A stretch of DNA of 64,000 nt. It comes from Nymphaea colorata. Taxonomy: Eukaryota > Streptophyta > Magnoliopsida > Nymphaeales > Nymphaeaceae. Shown piece after piece: positions 12,477 to 23,378 of the stretch. Location of the stretch: the NCBI RefSeq assembly GCF_008831285.2, contig NC_045140.1:24756131-24820130 (forward strand). Reading direction: 5' to 3'. Position numbers and translations under genes: made by a program. Below the pieces are notes generated by a model that was given only the letters and a program-made list of their open reading frames with translations, ran no database searches and had not been told where the DNA came from. Position 1 is the first letter of the stretch. Every line of letters begins with the position of its first letter.

Positions 12477-12722
12477 AGCGCGATCTTGTACCTGGGCATC
12501 TGTATATACCATACTCAGCGGTGGAAATACAAGTAGCCAACTTTCTTTTTCTTTTTTCCCCAGATATAAAACACGTTTTTATTCCATTCAGCCAGTTCTT
12601 TGAAAGCTCGCTTGTTCGCCATACTAAGTGAGAACTAGAAATATGACGAGAACAAAACAGCAAATAAGAAAATGAAATACGTTCATGAATTCAACAGAAA
12701 CGGAAGACCTAAAAGTCTCCAC
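12477..12722. other. Shared 3' region between convergent DUF7950-type and NDUFS4 genes
   Basis: Only 246 bp separate the stop codon of the plus-strand gene from the stop codon of NDUFS4 on the minus strand. Both 3' UTRs must lie in or across this stretch, so overlapping antisense transcript ends are likely. No ORF here is believable. Confidence 0.5.
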
Positions 12723-15700
12723 TCAGTCCTCAGGGTTGGCCGGTCCTTTCCACTTGAAGTTGTCTGCGTAAGACTTCACCTGCATCCATGGCAAGCTCAA
12801 TAGGTAAATATGCTTAATGATTCATGAGCAAAAATTCCAAATGCAAGTACGTCGTTCTATATTGGATTTTAATTGTAATGCATCCATAGTGCACTTTCAT
12901 CGCCGCTACTGTGCATGTTTATGCGGCCGATGGTGCTCTCAATAACCAGTTCCGTTAATAAAAGAAAAAAAGGAAAGCCAATAAAGATACAAACTTGACA
13001 GCAACCAAAGCCCGAACGACATTAAGCATCTCCTGTAATTCTAGCTTCTTATTTACTCATTGGACTATCTTCTATTGCAGGATATGTCGTGTGATTGTGA
13101 TCGTGATCAAAATTACGGGATCAGAGGACGGTAAGACTGATCACCATATATCTGCAACGCCAGCATTGCAGTATTCGATACTTATTACGACAGAAATCGT
13201 GATTACGAGCACGCAGTATGTCCATTTGTGTCAAGCACGCAGAATTTGGAAATTTCTTTGTATTCGCATTATTGGAGGTGTCAAATGAGAAAAAAATACT
13301 TCAGATGACAAATATTGTGTCCACTAAACAATTATGAGTTTATGAGCATCATCAGTTTCTCAGCAAAAAGCAATTTTCTGTGGAGAAGGTGATAAAGTAC
13401 CTTCAAAACCGGTGTGTGGCGCTTCTTTACCTGCATAGAATAGTCTGAAAATCAGATCTAAAGTAGACAAGATTAATTGCGAAAAGATGAATGACATGGT
13501 CAACTAATTCAGGATAAAAAAAAATTATGATTGCTTTCCAGAAATCCCGAAGACCTTTAAGTTGATAGAGGGACTAACGGGTTTGGTAATATTAATTGAT
13601 CGGTCATAACCCGCAACAGTCACTAGAAGACTTTTTTACGATCAAATCAAGTTAAAAAAAAGTAGTATTTGGTATGACCTGTAAATGGGGAAAGACAAGG
13701 TAATTTAAACTTTTAAAGAGCACGAATTAAATTTTGGTCAGATATTCGTTTGGACCTTCACCCAATCCAGAGCAAAATTCATGATATACATTTGTAATTG
13801 AATTAATTGGCGGAATTCCACAGAAGTTGAGGTGACAACACAATCTTTCCAAAAGCTAAGCAACAAGTTTGAAAGGAGACTGTTAGGTTTAACACTAAAA
13901 GAGATTTACATAGGATCATACTCTGGCACGAATGATATCGCATATACTTGCTACGATTAACTAATCATGGAACACAGAAAGAGCAACCACAGAACATGCG
14001 AACTGATCATTTAAGACACACCTAGACCAAACAAGTTGATGGCTGTCCAGACAGTTCATACCTTTAAATGTTACACAATGAAAAAGATGAATCGACCAAT
14101 CAACCAATCTCTAATTTTACCATGTTAAGAGCACGTGCATGTACCAACATGAATTCGATCTTGGATATTATCAAAAGATGTGGAAAAAATGTACAAGCAT
14201 CATCATTGACGCCAGAAATGGCTAAATAAATTTTGGCACTTTATTTTTTTTTTTCCTTGCAGGGAATGAAAAGCATCTTTTTGCTGCAATGAATTTAATT
14301 TACATGAGCATACAAAAGTGAGTTCAACAGACGACAAAAACTAACTGGTCATATCTTGCGTTTGGTTTAATAGCAGAAATTCCTCTTCATATGTTGAAAT
14401 ACTCAACCTCCTTATAACTTATTTCATTATGTATATACATATATATGGACTAACATATTTCATTATATGCATACATATATACGGATTAGGAGCAACTATT
14501 ATACAGAGTCCTCAAATTTACTTAGCCCACATACACTGTGAAGTGTGAATATATATATTCTATTTGATCGAACATATTCTTTTGACAAGACAGCTAATTC
14601 AATCAAAGGCGAACTCAAAAGTTTATTCTAAGAAAAGGTTCTTTTAACCATAGAAGCTGGGAAATGAACCCACCGTGTAATCCCAGCCATGTCTCTCAGC
14701 AAATGCTTTAGCAGCTTCTTCACTATCGAAACTAAATCCTGCATCCCCAACGTTGGCATATGGATCTCCAGTAGATGTCCATCCCATCAAAGGATTCTCC
14801 CACCTTCATCAAAATGACAAAAGTATCATACAAGCAACTCTTAGCAACAGACCTGGGGAAAAATATTTTACAGGTGCACTTGGGATCAACCTGTTCTATG
14901 TTGAGTTTAATCATGGCATTAGCAACATATTTTAGTTATGGAAGAAAATTGCTAAAACAGTATACTATTAAATACACAATGTTATTTCAATTGCATTCAA
15001 CAAAACAGAAACCAGCAGTCTTGAGATTTCTTCATGCAATAAAAGAATGAGGTGTTTGTTTTGTTTTTGCTTTTTGGTATACATCTAAGAGACAAAGGTC
15101 TCACCAGCTAAGAAAATTAAGTTAGACTACCAGTGCATATACTTCGAAAAGACTACATCAATACCAGGCAAAGAGAACACCAAAAGATGATGAAAATAAA
15201 TTTCTTCAAATCCAAAAGAGATATAAGGGAGACCATGTTTTTTGGAATTTTAAAATGTCTAACTAGAATAGGAAGAACCATAGATTCATAACCAGAAAAA
15301 GACCCAACAATTTACTGATCACATAATTAGTATAAGAAGAACAACCACCTTCAAATAAGGTCATCAGGGCACATGTATTATCATGAAAAGTAGAGCTGCA
15401 TATTTGTTTTTCTAGTTCTCGTATAAAGTGCAATTCTATTCATTGTGTATGCTATAATGAAGGCCACAAAGTGGAGTCACATTTTTACACCTATAACCAT
15501 AATGAAGATATCTAAATGCAAAATAGTTTGTCCATATAAGTAGCACATTTGAAATCAAAAAAATGAAAATAACCTATTTAGTGATAAAATAGATCATAGA
15601 CTAGACAGAGTTCTCTTGTTTTATAAACAGTATTCTGTCAGATCCTATTTGGTTCACAATTGCCAAGAAATATTTGGGCCATGGTTGGATCAAGATCCAT

Positions 15701-18700
15701 ATGTATCTAATTGTGACTGATTATACTGTATCCTATGTGTGTAATAGCAGTATTGCCATTTATTTTTGTTTCAACGACTCTCAAGTCCATGAAAATATAA
15801 AATATGTGTAACATCATATATATACGTAAAACGGGATTAGGGCACACAGTATAACGCGGCAACTGTTCCTTTATGCCCTATCCGTTCCTTTTCTTTGTGT
15901 AACATCATATATATACTTAAAACAGGATTAAGGCACACAGTATAACGCGGCAGCTGTTCCTTTATGCCCTATCTGTTCCTTTTCTTTCTGCTGAACGAGA
16001 GCTGTTGTACCCACCATAATTTATTATCCTTTACATTCTTTCATGGGATCGGAGCCAGCTTGGGGCTTTCTTCCAAAAGGTTCATAAGCAAAAAATCCGA
16101 ACTTTGATCATCCAGTCAGAAAAATTAGTCTTTCCTTTTCCTCGCTTTCTGGTCTGAAACTCTTTTTTCCTCTTTGCTTCCTCCTACTTTCTTCTAGACT
16201 ACGTTTCTCGTATTTGTTTCCTTCTAGATCAATAATCTCCAATCAACTACATTTCTTTTTCAGCAAACCTTTGTTCTGAAATCTCATCTGTTATCACATC
16301 AAATTACGTTTCAACCTCAAAATCTTGTCCATTCAGGCCATAGATCAGAATTGACTGATCAATTTCTGTTTTTCTTGAATATAAAATTCTGCAACATGGT
16401 TATAATCTGAAATTTCTCAACATATTCGAAGTGCTTTCTTTCTTAGTACTCAGTCCATAACTCAATATATATACTGTGTTAGCAAGTCTGATTGCAGGAA
16501 CGAAATTGTGACTCAAGAATGTGATTGAAAGAGTGCCAGTAAGGAGAAAAATAAAAGAGGGAGAACTATGATCCTGTTACCAAACATATAAAGATTTCCA
16601 AAAATGTTGTATTGATAAATAGGATTCTGAAACTACATCACTGCCACAAAAATAGAACCTATATCAAAACGTTGAGGTTCATCACAAGATGTGACTGAGA
16701 AAATTTCAAGTGCATCACAAGATGTGAGGCTTGAAGGAATTCAGAGGTTCTCTAGACAAGTTTATATTTGAAAGGAAAAAGATCTTGTTCTAGATGCAGC
16801 ACAATGAACTACAAGTCAATCCTAAATAAAAAATCAAAAGCACACACCATTCAATCCAAAGTTGTGCTAGGCTGCTAGCTATGATATTTTTTTCCATAAA
16901 TTTTCAGTTGTCTAAAGAAGGGGACTTGCATGATGATCCAATTAGATATTAGAGAATTGTTAAGTCTATTCCCATTAACCAAATGTCTCAATTTATGCAT
17001 GTACCAAGAGTTGGCTATGTCAATGTTGTGAAGGAAATTTTAAAATATTTGAATCATCGGAGATGGTTTTGTTTATCAAGGAAATTGACTTGCCAAAGAA
17101 CTGTGTAGGTTTGTTACTTACATACATGCAGAATGAGCATGAGACCTCAATAAAACAAAAAAAGATATATTTCTAAATATTGCATATTTATTAGAAAAAA
17201 TAAGGTTCACAGAGTAGTAAAAAACAAAAAGCTGTAGCGAGATCTAGCAGAAAAGCCAAATACAGGTCTATGGCAGCTAGGACAACCGAAGCTACATGGG
17301 TCAAACACCTATTGGCTGGTTTAGGAAGCGTGAACCCATGAACATTCTTATGCTGAAAAGAAGGCTACTTTCTTCTAGTGAGTTAATTTACATCCTTCCT
17401 TTATGTACAATTTTTATGGATATCTGCCTTTCCGTTTTCAATCTGAGCTATTTCCTTCATGATTGATAAAAGAGCATCATAGAATCTGTCTATCTCAGCC
17501 TGCTTACCGGGAGATGCCAAGCCCATTTAGATCTTATTATGCCACGTTCGCAAAAAGAATATAGTATCATCAACCAGGGGCAGAGCCAGTAATTTTTTTA
17601 GGAAAGGGGGAATAGTATTTTCAAAATTTGGCTGGTTTCAAAAAAATAGTTTCCTTGTCTCTTCTATTGTGTGACTAGTAGAAATTATTAGCATTGTTTT
17701 TAACCTTGTTAGTCGCACAAGATATATTGAGATTTGAGATATATCAACACTTTATCAGAAATAAGGTTGAAGACAAACAAATCGAGTCTCATCACATTTC
17801 ACTCGAAAGCCAAGTCGTTAACATGTTCAGGGATACTATCGATTAACCCAAATTTCAAAATTTAATGTTTGTTCATTGGAACCATATAAACCCATAACTA
17901 CAACTCCCATTAAGAAAATAATGGAACCTCCTATCAGAGAATCAATTGAAAAGGTTGACCTATTTGAGACTCTCTGGGTCTATGCTTATTTTCAACTCCC
18001 TAAATCATTTTGTTGCTTGCTAGTTGCTACCCCCTTCCTCGTATATGAGTGCCTAAATATCCGGCTTACTAGGTTTAAACCTCACCATTAGTGTTAAGGC
18101 TATCCATCAAAAGGTGCTTCTAAATCGAAGGATCTTAGCAAAGTCCATGAATGATAGGATCCAATGGAGATGGGGTGGCGCCTATAGCTCAGAGTCCTAA
18201 TCTAGCGAGGTGAGCTATCTCCAAAAACGTCCACAATCTGGATTGCAGGCAGCAACTTGCCTGCATGAAGCTGTAATTTTGGTTCTCAGATACACAATTA
18301 AATTAGAGTCTATGAACAACTCAAAGGAGGGACATATGTGGAGCTGGGTTGGATCAAGATCCAATAGTTTGATGTTATAAGTGATTTTATTGTATACTGC
18401 ATGTAGTGGCAGTATTACCATTTTTGTTTCAAGAACTTTTAAGTCCATGTAAATATGTGTAATGTTAGATATATATACTTAAATGGGATTTGGCAGGTGG
18501 CTACAGTTCGTTCATATACTCATCTCTGTTCCTTCTTCTCTTTCTGCTGAATGAAGGCAGTGGTGGCCACCATAAAATAGGATCAGTCAAATTCCTTTAG
18601 TAATTTCAATCTCATAGTAGGTTCCGATCTATAAACAAACAGCAGCTAATGTTTAGGCACCACAAACTTTTACAGCTTTTCATATCATGTTTGCTTAATC

Positions 18701-19673
18701 TTCAAGAACACTGTATCAATTAAGTATTGCAGAAGAAAAGGACCATATGTAAGTATCAGTCACATCACACGTGCATAAGTTGATAGCTCAAGAATCTCCT
18801 CTGATACTCAGATTTGGTAGGAAGAGACATATTGCACTTCATTATACTATACTTCTCCAAACTATGGAAAAACTTGCATTTATTTGCAGTTACCAATCTA
18901 GCATAGATGCAACATCCACTTTGACCAGAAAGCAAGTACATAGTATACAATAGCTATAATCCTTGCAAGCTAAGTGACAAGATAGTGATATAGAACTCTT
19001 GGTATTGGAGAATCATTGTGAACTGCGAGAAGGTTGATGGTTGATTTCGTAAGCCTTGTTGTCAAACTAGGAAGTTTTGTTTTTTCAGTGAAACACTAAC
19101 CTTTTCAACCCTTACAGCACCTAGTTGTAAGGCAAATTCCATGCTTTTGCTATTAATCGATTTAAGGTGTTATAGGGTGTCACTTCATCTTATACTTCTG
19201 TGTTACTTTCATGTGATGGTTATCTGCCAGTTTTCCACATCAGTAGCAGCACATATTTCTGCTTAAAAATTTCTTCAAAGGTCTCCAGTTTTCACACGAT
19301 ATGAATTCTTCTAGAATCATATATGTATGCGTGTATGTATGTATGTCTTATTATAGCCACAATATCGTGATATTTTTGAAAATATCGCAATCTAACCTTA
19401 CCGATATGATCTAAAGAATAGGTTACTGCAAAATATATATTAAGTTGATCAATTTTTGGACTTTAATCGTGTTTTTATATAAGCAAAAATGAATGCCTCC
19501 CATAACATAAATCAATATTTTTCATAAAAAAAATTTAAAATAAAGCATGTTTTATATCAAAATACTTTTCATAAATATATAAGGATGTTTATATTTTATT
19601 TAAAATAATTTTTTAGCAAAAAATTAAAGGGTCTGCTTTTTGTCCCTGACCTAACGGTGTGGTTTCTACAGAT

Positions 19674-19772
<99 letters not shown>

Positions 19773-21553
19773 TACAACTCTCCAAGTCCACTAGTTATTT
19801 AGTATTGACAAGTGTCTCGAGGGTTTTCCTATTCCTACACTAAATGAAATTCTGTAAGTGAATAGAAGTGTACATTGACCATGGCATACTGCTTTTTTCT
19901 TCCTAGCTAGTTGACGTATGTATAGAAATCTCACATTCAACATTTGTATGGCTCACATGCCATGGCATGCATCCAAGAGCTTGACGCTGTCTATGAAGTT
20001 TGAGGCCGATGAGCTACATTGAGCCAAGAAAGTATGAGCAGCTGCTTATGAGGCAAGCTTAATTGGGATGCACTGCCTTGATTTTGTAGGCTGTTTTCCC
20101 CCTTACGTTTTTGTACATTGTACATACTACATAGCCATTTTTTGGTAATAAATATTGGGGATATCTCCCTGGCAGGCTTTGTAGCGGAAGTCATTAACAC
20201 TGTCTTCCCTATGACAATAACCATCGGGAAGACAGCAGGATCCTGCAAAACATGTGAACATGCTGCTGTTGGAAAGAAAGGACCACCATAACTTACTTTT
20301 GCGTTGACAAGAAGTTGATTTTCCACCTTCCAACTTTTCCTGAACCTTGCTGAGTGGCAGTGCGAGCAGGTGAATAAATGACAACCTGCATATAGAAACA
20401 AAACAGTGAAAAAAAGATGCCTTTCCTGGTAGACCCTTTTGACGTATGACATAAGGCCCAACTTACGACATTGCATTTCATACATAATTTTCTAACTGCC
20501 ATACATTTCTTTGTCTTTATATTCCCCTGAAAGTTGTTCATATGCCCTTATGATCCATCCTTATCCGTTTTCTTAACGAGAAAAACTTAAATTTAAACTT
20601 CATCTGAATCTTTTTTACATAAACTCATACATAAAAGTGTTAATTTTCTAACTGCCATACATTTCTTTGTCTTTATATTCCACTGTCACACTTAACTAAT
20701 GAAAGTTGTTCATATGCCCTTATGATCCATCCTTATCCGTTTTCTTAACAAGAAAAACTTAAATTTAAACTTCATCTGATACTTTTTCACATAAACTCAT
20801 ACATAAAAGTGTAAAAATGATTTTACAACTGAAGATTAAACCTCTCACTAATCAATGGCAAAATCCAGAGTCCTCACGTCCGAATCAGCTCATCTTACAT
20901 AGAACTCAACATCCTAGAAGCAACGGTCATAAACAGTAGGCGGTCAATCATCCAAAAGTACTCGGAACTTCCATTACACACAACACTGGAAGATTGAAAA
21001 GAAACTCATCGCAACCGGCAACTACAAAAATTCTCCACATGGAGCCCATTACAGGTCTACCGAAATACCCATGTACGAAAACAATTTTCAGTTTAACCAT
21101 GAATTTCAGTCCGCAATATCCATCACCAAGCCGCACAACACATTTCTGTCCAAATTTAACAAAGTGAAGGACAATGGTGAAGTAATTAGCACACCCTTAT
21201 TATTTTTAATAACCTTAATAAATCCCAAAGGAACCAAATCAGTAAAACTGTCCATCAACTGCGAAGAAACTACTATTTCAGATTGGCAATATGATCCAAG
21301 ATTAAACTAGTAAGTTCTTGCCCAATAATCTATCAGGAAAACAGAGGAAAAGGGGAAACAAAAGATGAGAGCCATAACTAAGTAATTGTTGGGGATTTAC
21401 CCTTCTCCGGAGATGCTCTTCAGGAATGCCGGAAACGATCCCAACCTCGCCGGGCTTGAACTCCACCAAAGAGTCGGCTGAGAAGGATCTATACCACAAC
21501 CGATACGCAGGAACAAATTGAGACGAGACGCGTCGTCGAAGCGCGCTCGCCAT
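12723..21553 (-). CDS. NDUFS4: NADH dehydrogenase (ubiquinone) iron-sulfur protein 4, mitochondrial (complex I 18-kDa subunit)
   Basis: This is an accessory subunit of the peripheral arm of respiratory complex I; the Arabidopsis counterpart is FROSTBITE1. Minus-strand exons are 21553-21401, 20385-20297, 14803-14674, 13430-13401 and 12779-12723. All phases agree and give 152 residues, the usual plant length. The N terminus [11 protein letters not shown] is Arg/Ser-rich like a mitochondrial presequence. Conserved blocks in order are [69 protein letters not shown] and [12 protein letters not shown] near the C terminus. The fourth exon is only 30 nt ([10 protein letters not shown]). The 5.5-kb second intron holds a long AT array, repeats and a P-protein-like fragment. 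A longer in-frame start upstream is open, but only MASAL begins a sensible presequence. Cytochrome c1 lies just upstream on the same strand. Confidence 0.94.
15660..16015. repeat. Dispersed intronic repeat, copy A
   Basis: This part of NDUFS4 intron 2 matches 18320-18590 in order and orientation with moderate divergence. Shared blocks include TTGGATCAAGATCCA, CAGTATTACCATTT or CAGTATTGCCATTT, TTTTGTTTCAA, AAGTCCATG and a TTCTCTTTCTGCTGAA-like end. The central part is expanded in this copy by a 91-bp tandem duplication (separate entry). No terminal structure or ORF was recognised. Confidence 0.55.
15805..15987. repeat. 91-bp tandem duplication (two units)
   Basis: Two adjacent units, 15805-15895 and 15896-15987, both begin TGTGTAACATCATATATATA and carry GGCACACAGTATAACGCGGC followed by TGTTCCTTTATGCCCTATC. 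They differ at only a few positions, so the duplication is fairly recent. The unit is part of the dispersed repeat at 15660-16015; the sister copy at 18320-18590 has one diverged unit. Confidence 0.8.
17421..17510 (-). pseudogene. Fragment resembling glycine decarboxylase P-protein coding sequence, copy 1
   Basis: Read on the minus strand, about 30 codons give [19 protein letters not shown] followed by IENGKADIH. This closely resembles the conserved region AELDRFCDALISIREEIAQIE near the C-terminal third of plant mitochondrial glycine decarboxylase P-protein, as remembered. The flanks do not continue the protein. The fragment lies in NDUFS4 intron 2, antiparallel to nothing else coding. A homologous block of about 175 bp (about 17340-17515) recurs at 29340-29518. 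It is most simply a captured or retrocopied gene fragment carried by a repeat. Confidence 0.6.
18320..18590. repeat. Dispersed intronic repeat, copy B
   Basis: Diverged sister of the repeat at 15660-16015, 2.6 kb away in the same NDUFS4 intron and in the same orientation. It has a single version of the segment that is duplicated in copy A, followed by TTCTCTTTCTGCTGAATGAAG. Confidence 0.55.
19685..19770. repeat. (AT)43 microsatellite
   Basis: An uninterrupted AT dinucleotide run of 86 bp lies in NDUFS4 intron 2. It is the longest simple repeat in the window and is self-complementary, so it can form hairpins or cruciforms and is likely to vary in length. Confidence 0.95.
20486..20812. repeat. 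Tandem duplication of about 155 bp in NDUFS4 intron 1
   Basis: Unit 1 (20486-20641) and unit 2 (20642-20812) both run from AATTTTCTAACTGCCATACA to ACTCATACATAAAAGTGT with near identity. Unit 2 has about 16 extra bases around CTGTCACACTTAACTAATG. The array begins 100 bp upstream of exon 2 in transcript direction. Confidence 0.85.
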
Positions 21554-23378
21554 CTCGCTCTCTCCCTCTCTTCCTCCTTGGGTCCTTCCCAGGGGAAGGA
21601 GAACGGGACGACTTATATCGACCCCTGAAAACATCCGAAAACCGCCTGAATTTTTGGCTATTTTCAGAAGCCCACAGACGTTTTCTGATATTGCAGTGGA
21701 AAAGTGAAAAAAAAAAAAGCTAAAAGGCATTTCAGTCACTGCCTCCGGGTTTGGTATGAAAATAAGATCCAATTAGCGGTCGATCCATCCGGCTACATCG
21801 TTTGTTTGATTGCACGGAAGAAAAGTACGGTGTAATTGTTATTGGATCAATTTTAAAGGAACTCCATGACTCCAAAATCCATGGAAAAAACTTGATTACA
21901 CTTGGTAATACTTGCAATCGAATCGGAGTGTGACATTATTTACACGCCTAGCCAGAGACCCGTTGGAATATGATAACAGGCAGTTTCTTATTGCCAAATC
22001 TGATAATTAGGTGGCAATTTCTTTTGTCAAAACGAACTTACACGATCCTGATCTGATTTCAAATCTATTTAGTAAAAAGATCTGTATTTGATTACTGCAG
22101 ATTCAGTATACAGCTTCACAATTAAAGCTGTGTGAGTCCGCTATCTGATAAAAATCTGACCTGGTTGTGTTACATATGAATGGCAGACTTGTGCTAGTTC
22201 GATCCATATTCCAATTAAGTCGAATTCTGAATGTGACCCGAATCCGATCTATCCCCTATAACCGATAGCTACCTGATTTCTATTGGCAGAGCTGAGGTTA
22301 TCACCAAACCAATAAGCTTGAGAATGATATACATGTAGTTCCACAACTAGATGGTAGAAAACATTTTTTACCGATTGAATTGAAAGAAAACCTAACCACA
22401 CAGTTTTACAAGGACAATAACATGAGTTGAGATTTGATCCAGAGTGTTCGCTATCTTTTATATTTTTCTCTTACCACCTGCAGTGGTAGCTGGAAGTTGG
22501 CAAAGAATTAGCAGATTATGTGAAGGTGGCACTTTGGGTATTGAAGTATTGACCTTATCTGACCTTCAGAACCTAACTTCAACTTTGCTTAATAGAGCTT
22601 TTGTTGATTAACTAAGCATTATAACTCAATATCGTCGATGGTCAATGACATTGATTGGCAATTCCTCCATATTTTTGGCTTGCTTCCGACATCATGCTGA
22701 TACTAGAGACATGGCATATCATTGTCTGTTGAATTGAAAAATATGATAGTCTTCCTTTTGTTTTATAATTAACCTGTAATATCAGGTGACCTGTCAAATA
22801 ACACTAGGAGAAATAAGGAAATATTCTGGTAACATGTTACCCGTTGATCTCATCGTTTAATTGAAAGAAAAACACGACCTTTCCTCCCCATTTATGCGTG
22901 GATGATTCAGGAGAAGATCAAGTGACACCGTTACAAGAGAGAAAAATGGTTTAAACATGCATGTTACTCATCCACTCCATTTGAATAGTTCCCTGTTCAA
23001 TTTGTGGGACATGTAAGATCATATGTTGCATCAAGAACCAAATATGGCACCATCAATGTTAAAACACATATACCAGCTGAAGACGCTTACAGTTGGGCAG
23101 CTACCATGGCAAAATTTCTGCCTCAGTAACTTTTATTCTTGGAGGACAAAATTGAAGTATACATATCTCATGGGAAAACTGGAGCCTTCTGCCTTCCCGT
23201 TCACATTCAGTAATTCATGTGACACTTGGAGAAGGCACAATGTCGTCAAGAATCAAAATTCTTTGCACGCGTATACCCAAAGTTGCTAGTCAATGAACAA
23301 TAGGGTAATAGGAAATTGCACATCAATAGATCTCGTTATTGCTGATTGAGTCCCTCAAAAATCTTTCCAAGAACGTGA
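21554..23378. other. Spacer between NDUFS4 start and CYC1 stop
   Basis: This 1.8-kb stretch must hold the NDUFS4 promoter and 5' UTR at the left and the CYC1 3' UTR at the right. The first 100 bp after the NDUFS4 start are CT/GA-rich, as in many plant 5' UTRs. The block around 22000-22270 (AGATCTGTATTTGATT, CCGAATCCGATCTATCC) looks like transposon-derived dispersed DNA. No gene is supported. Confidence 0.4.

Noticed and set aside
18170-18240. Possible tRNA-like stretch (TATAGCTCAGAG, GCGAGGTGAGC)
   Set aside because: I could not form an acceptor stem, anticodon arm or TTC box from it.
19991-20485. 164-codon minus-strand frame around NDUFS4 exon 2
   Set aside because: Only the 89-nt exon part, in a different frame, is conserved; the rest is intron read-through.
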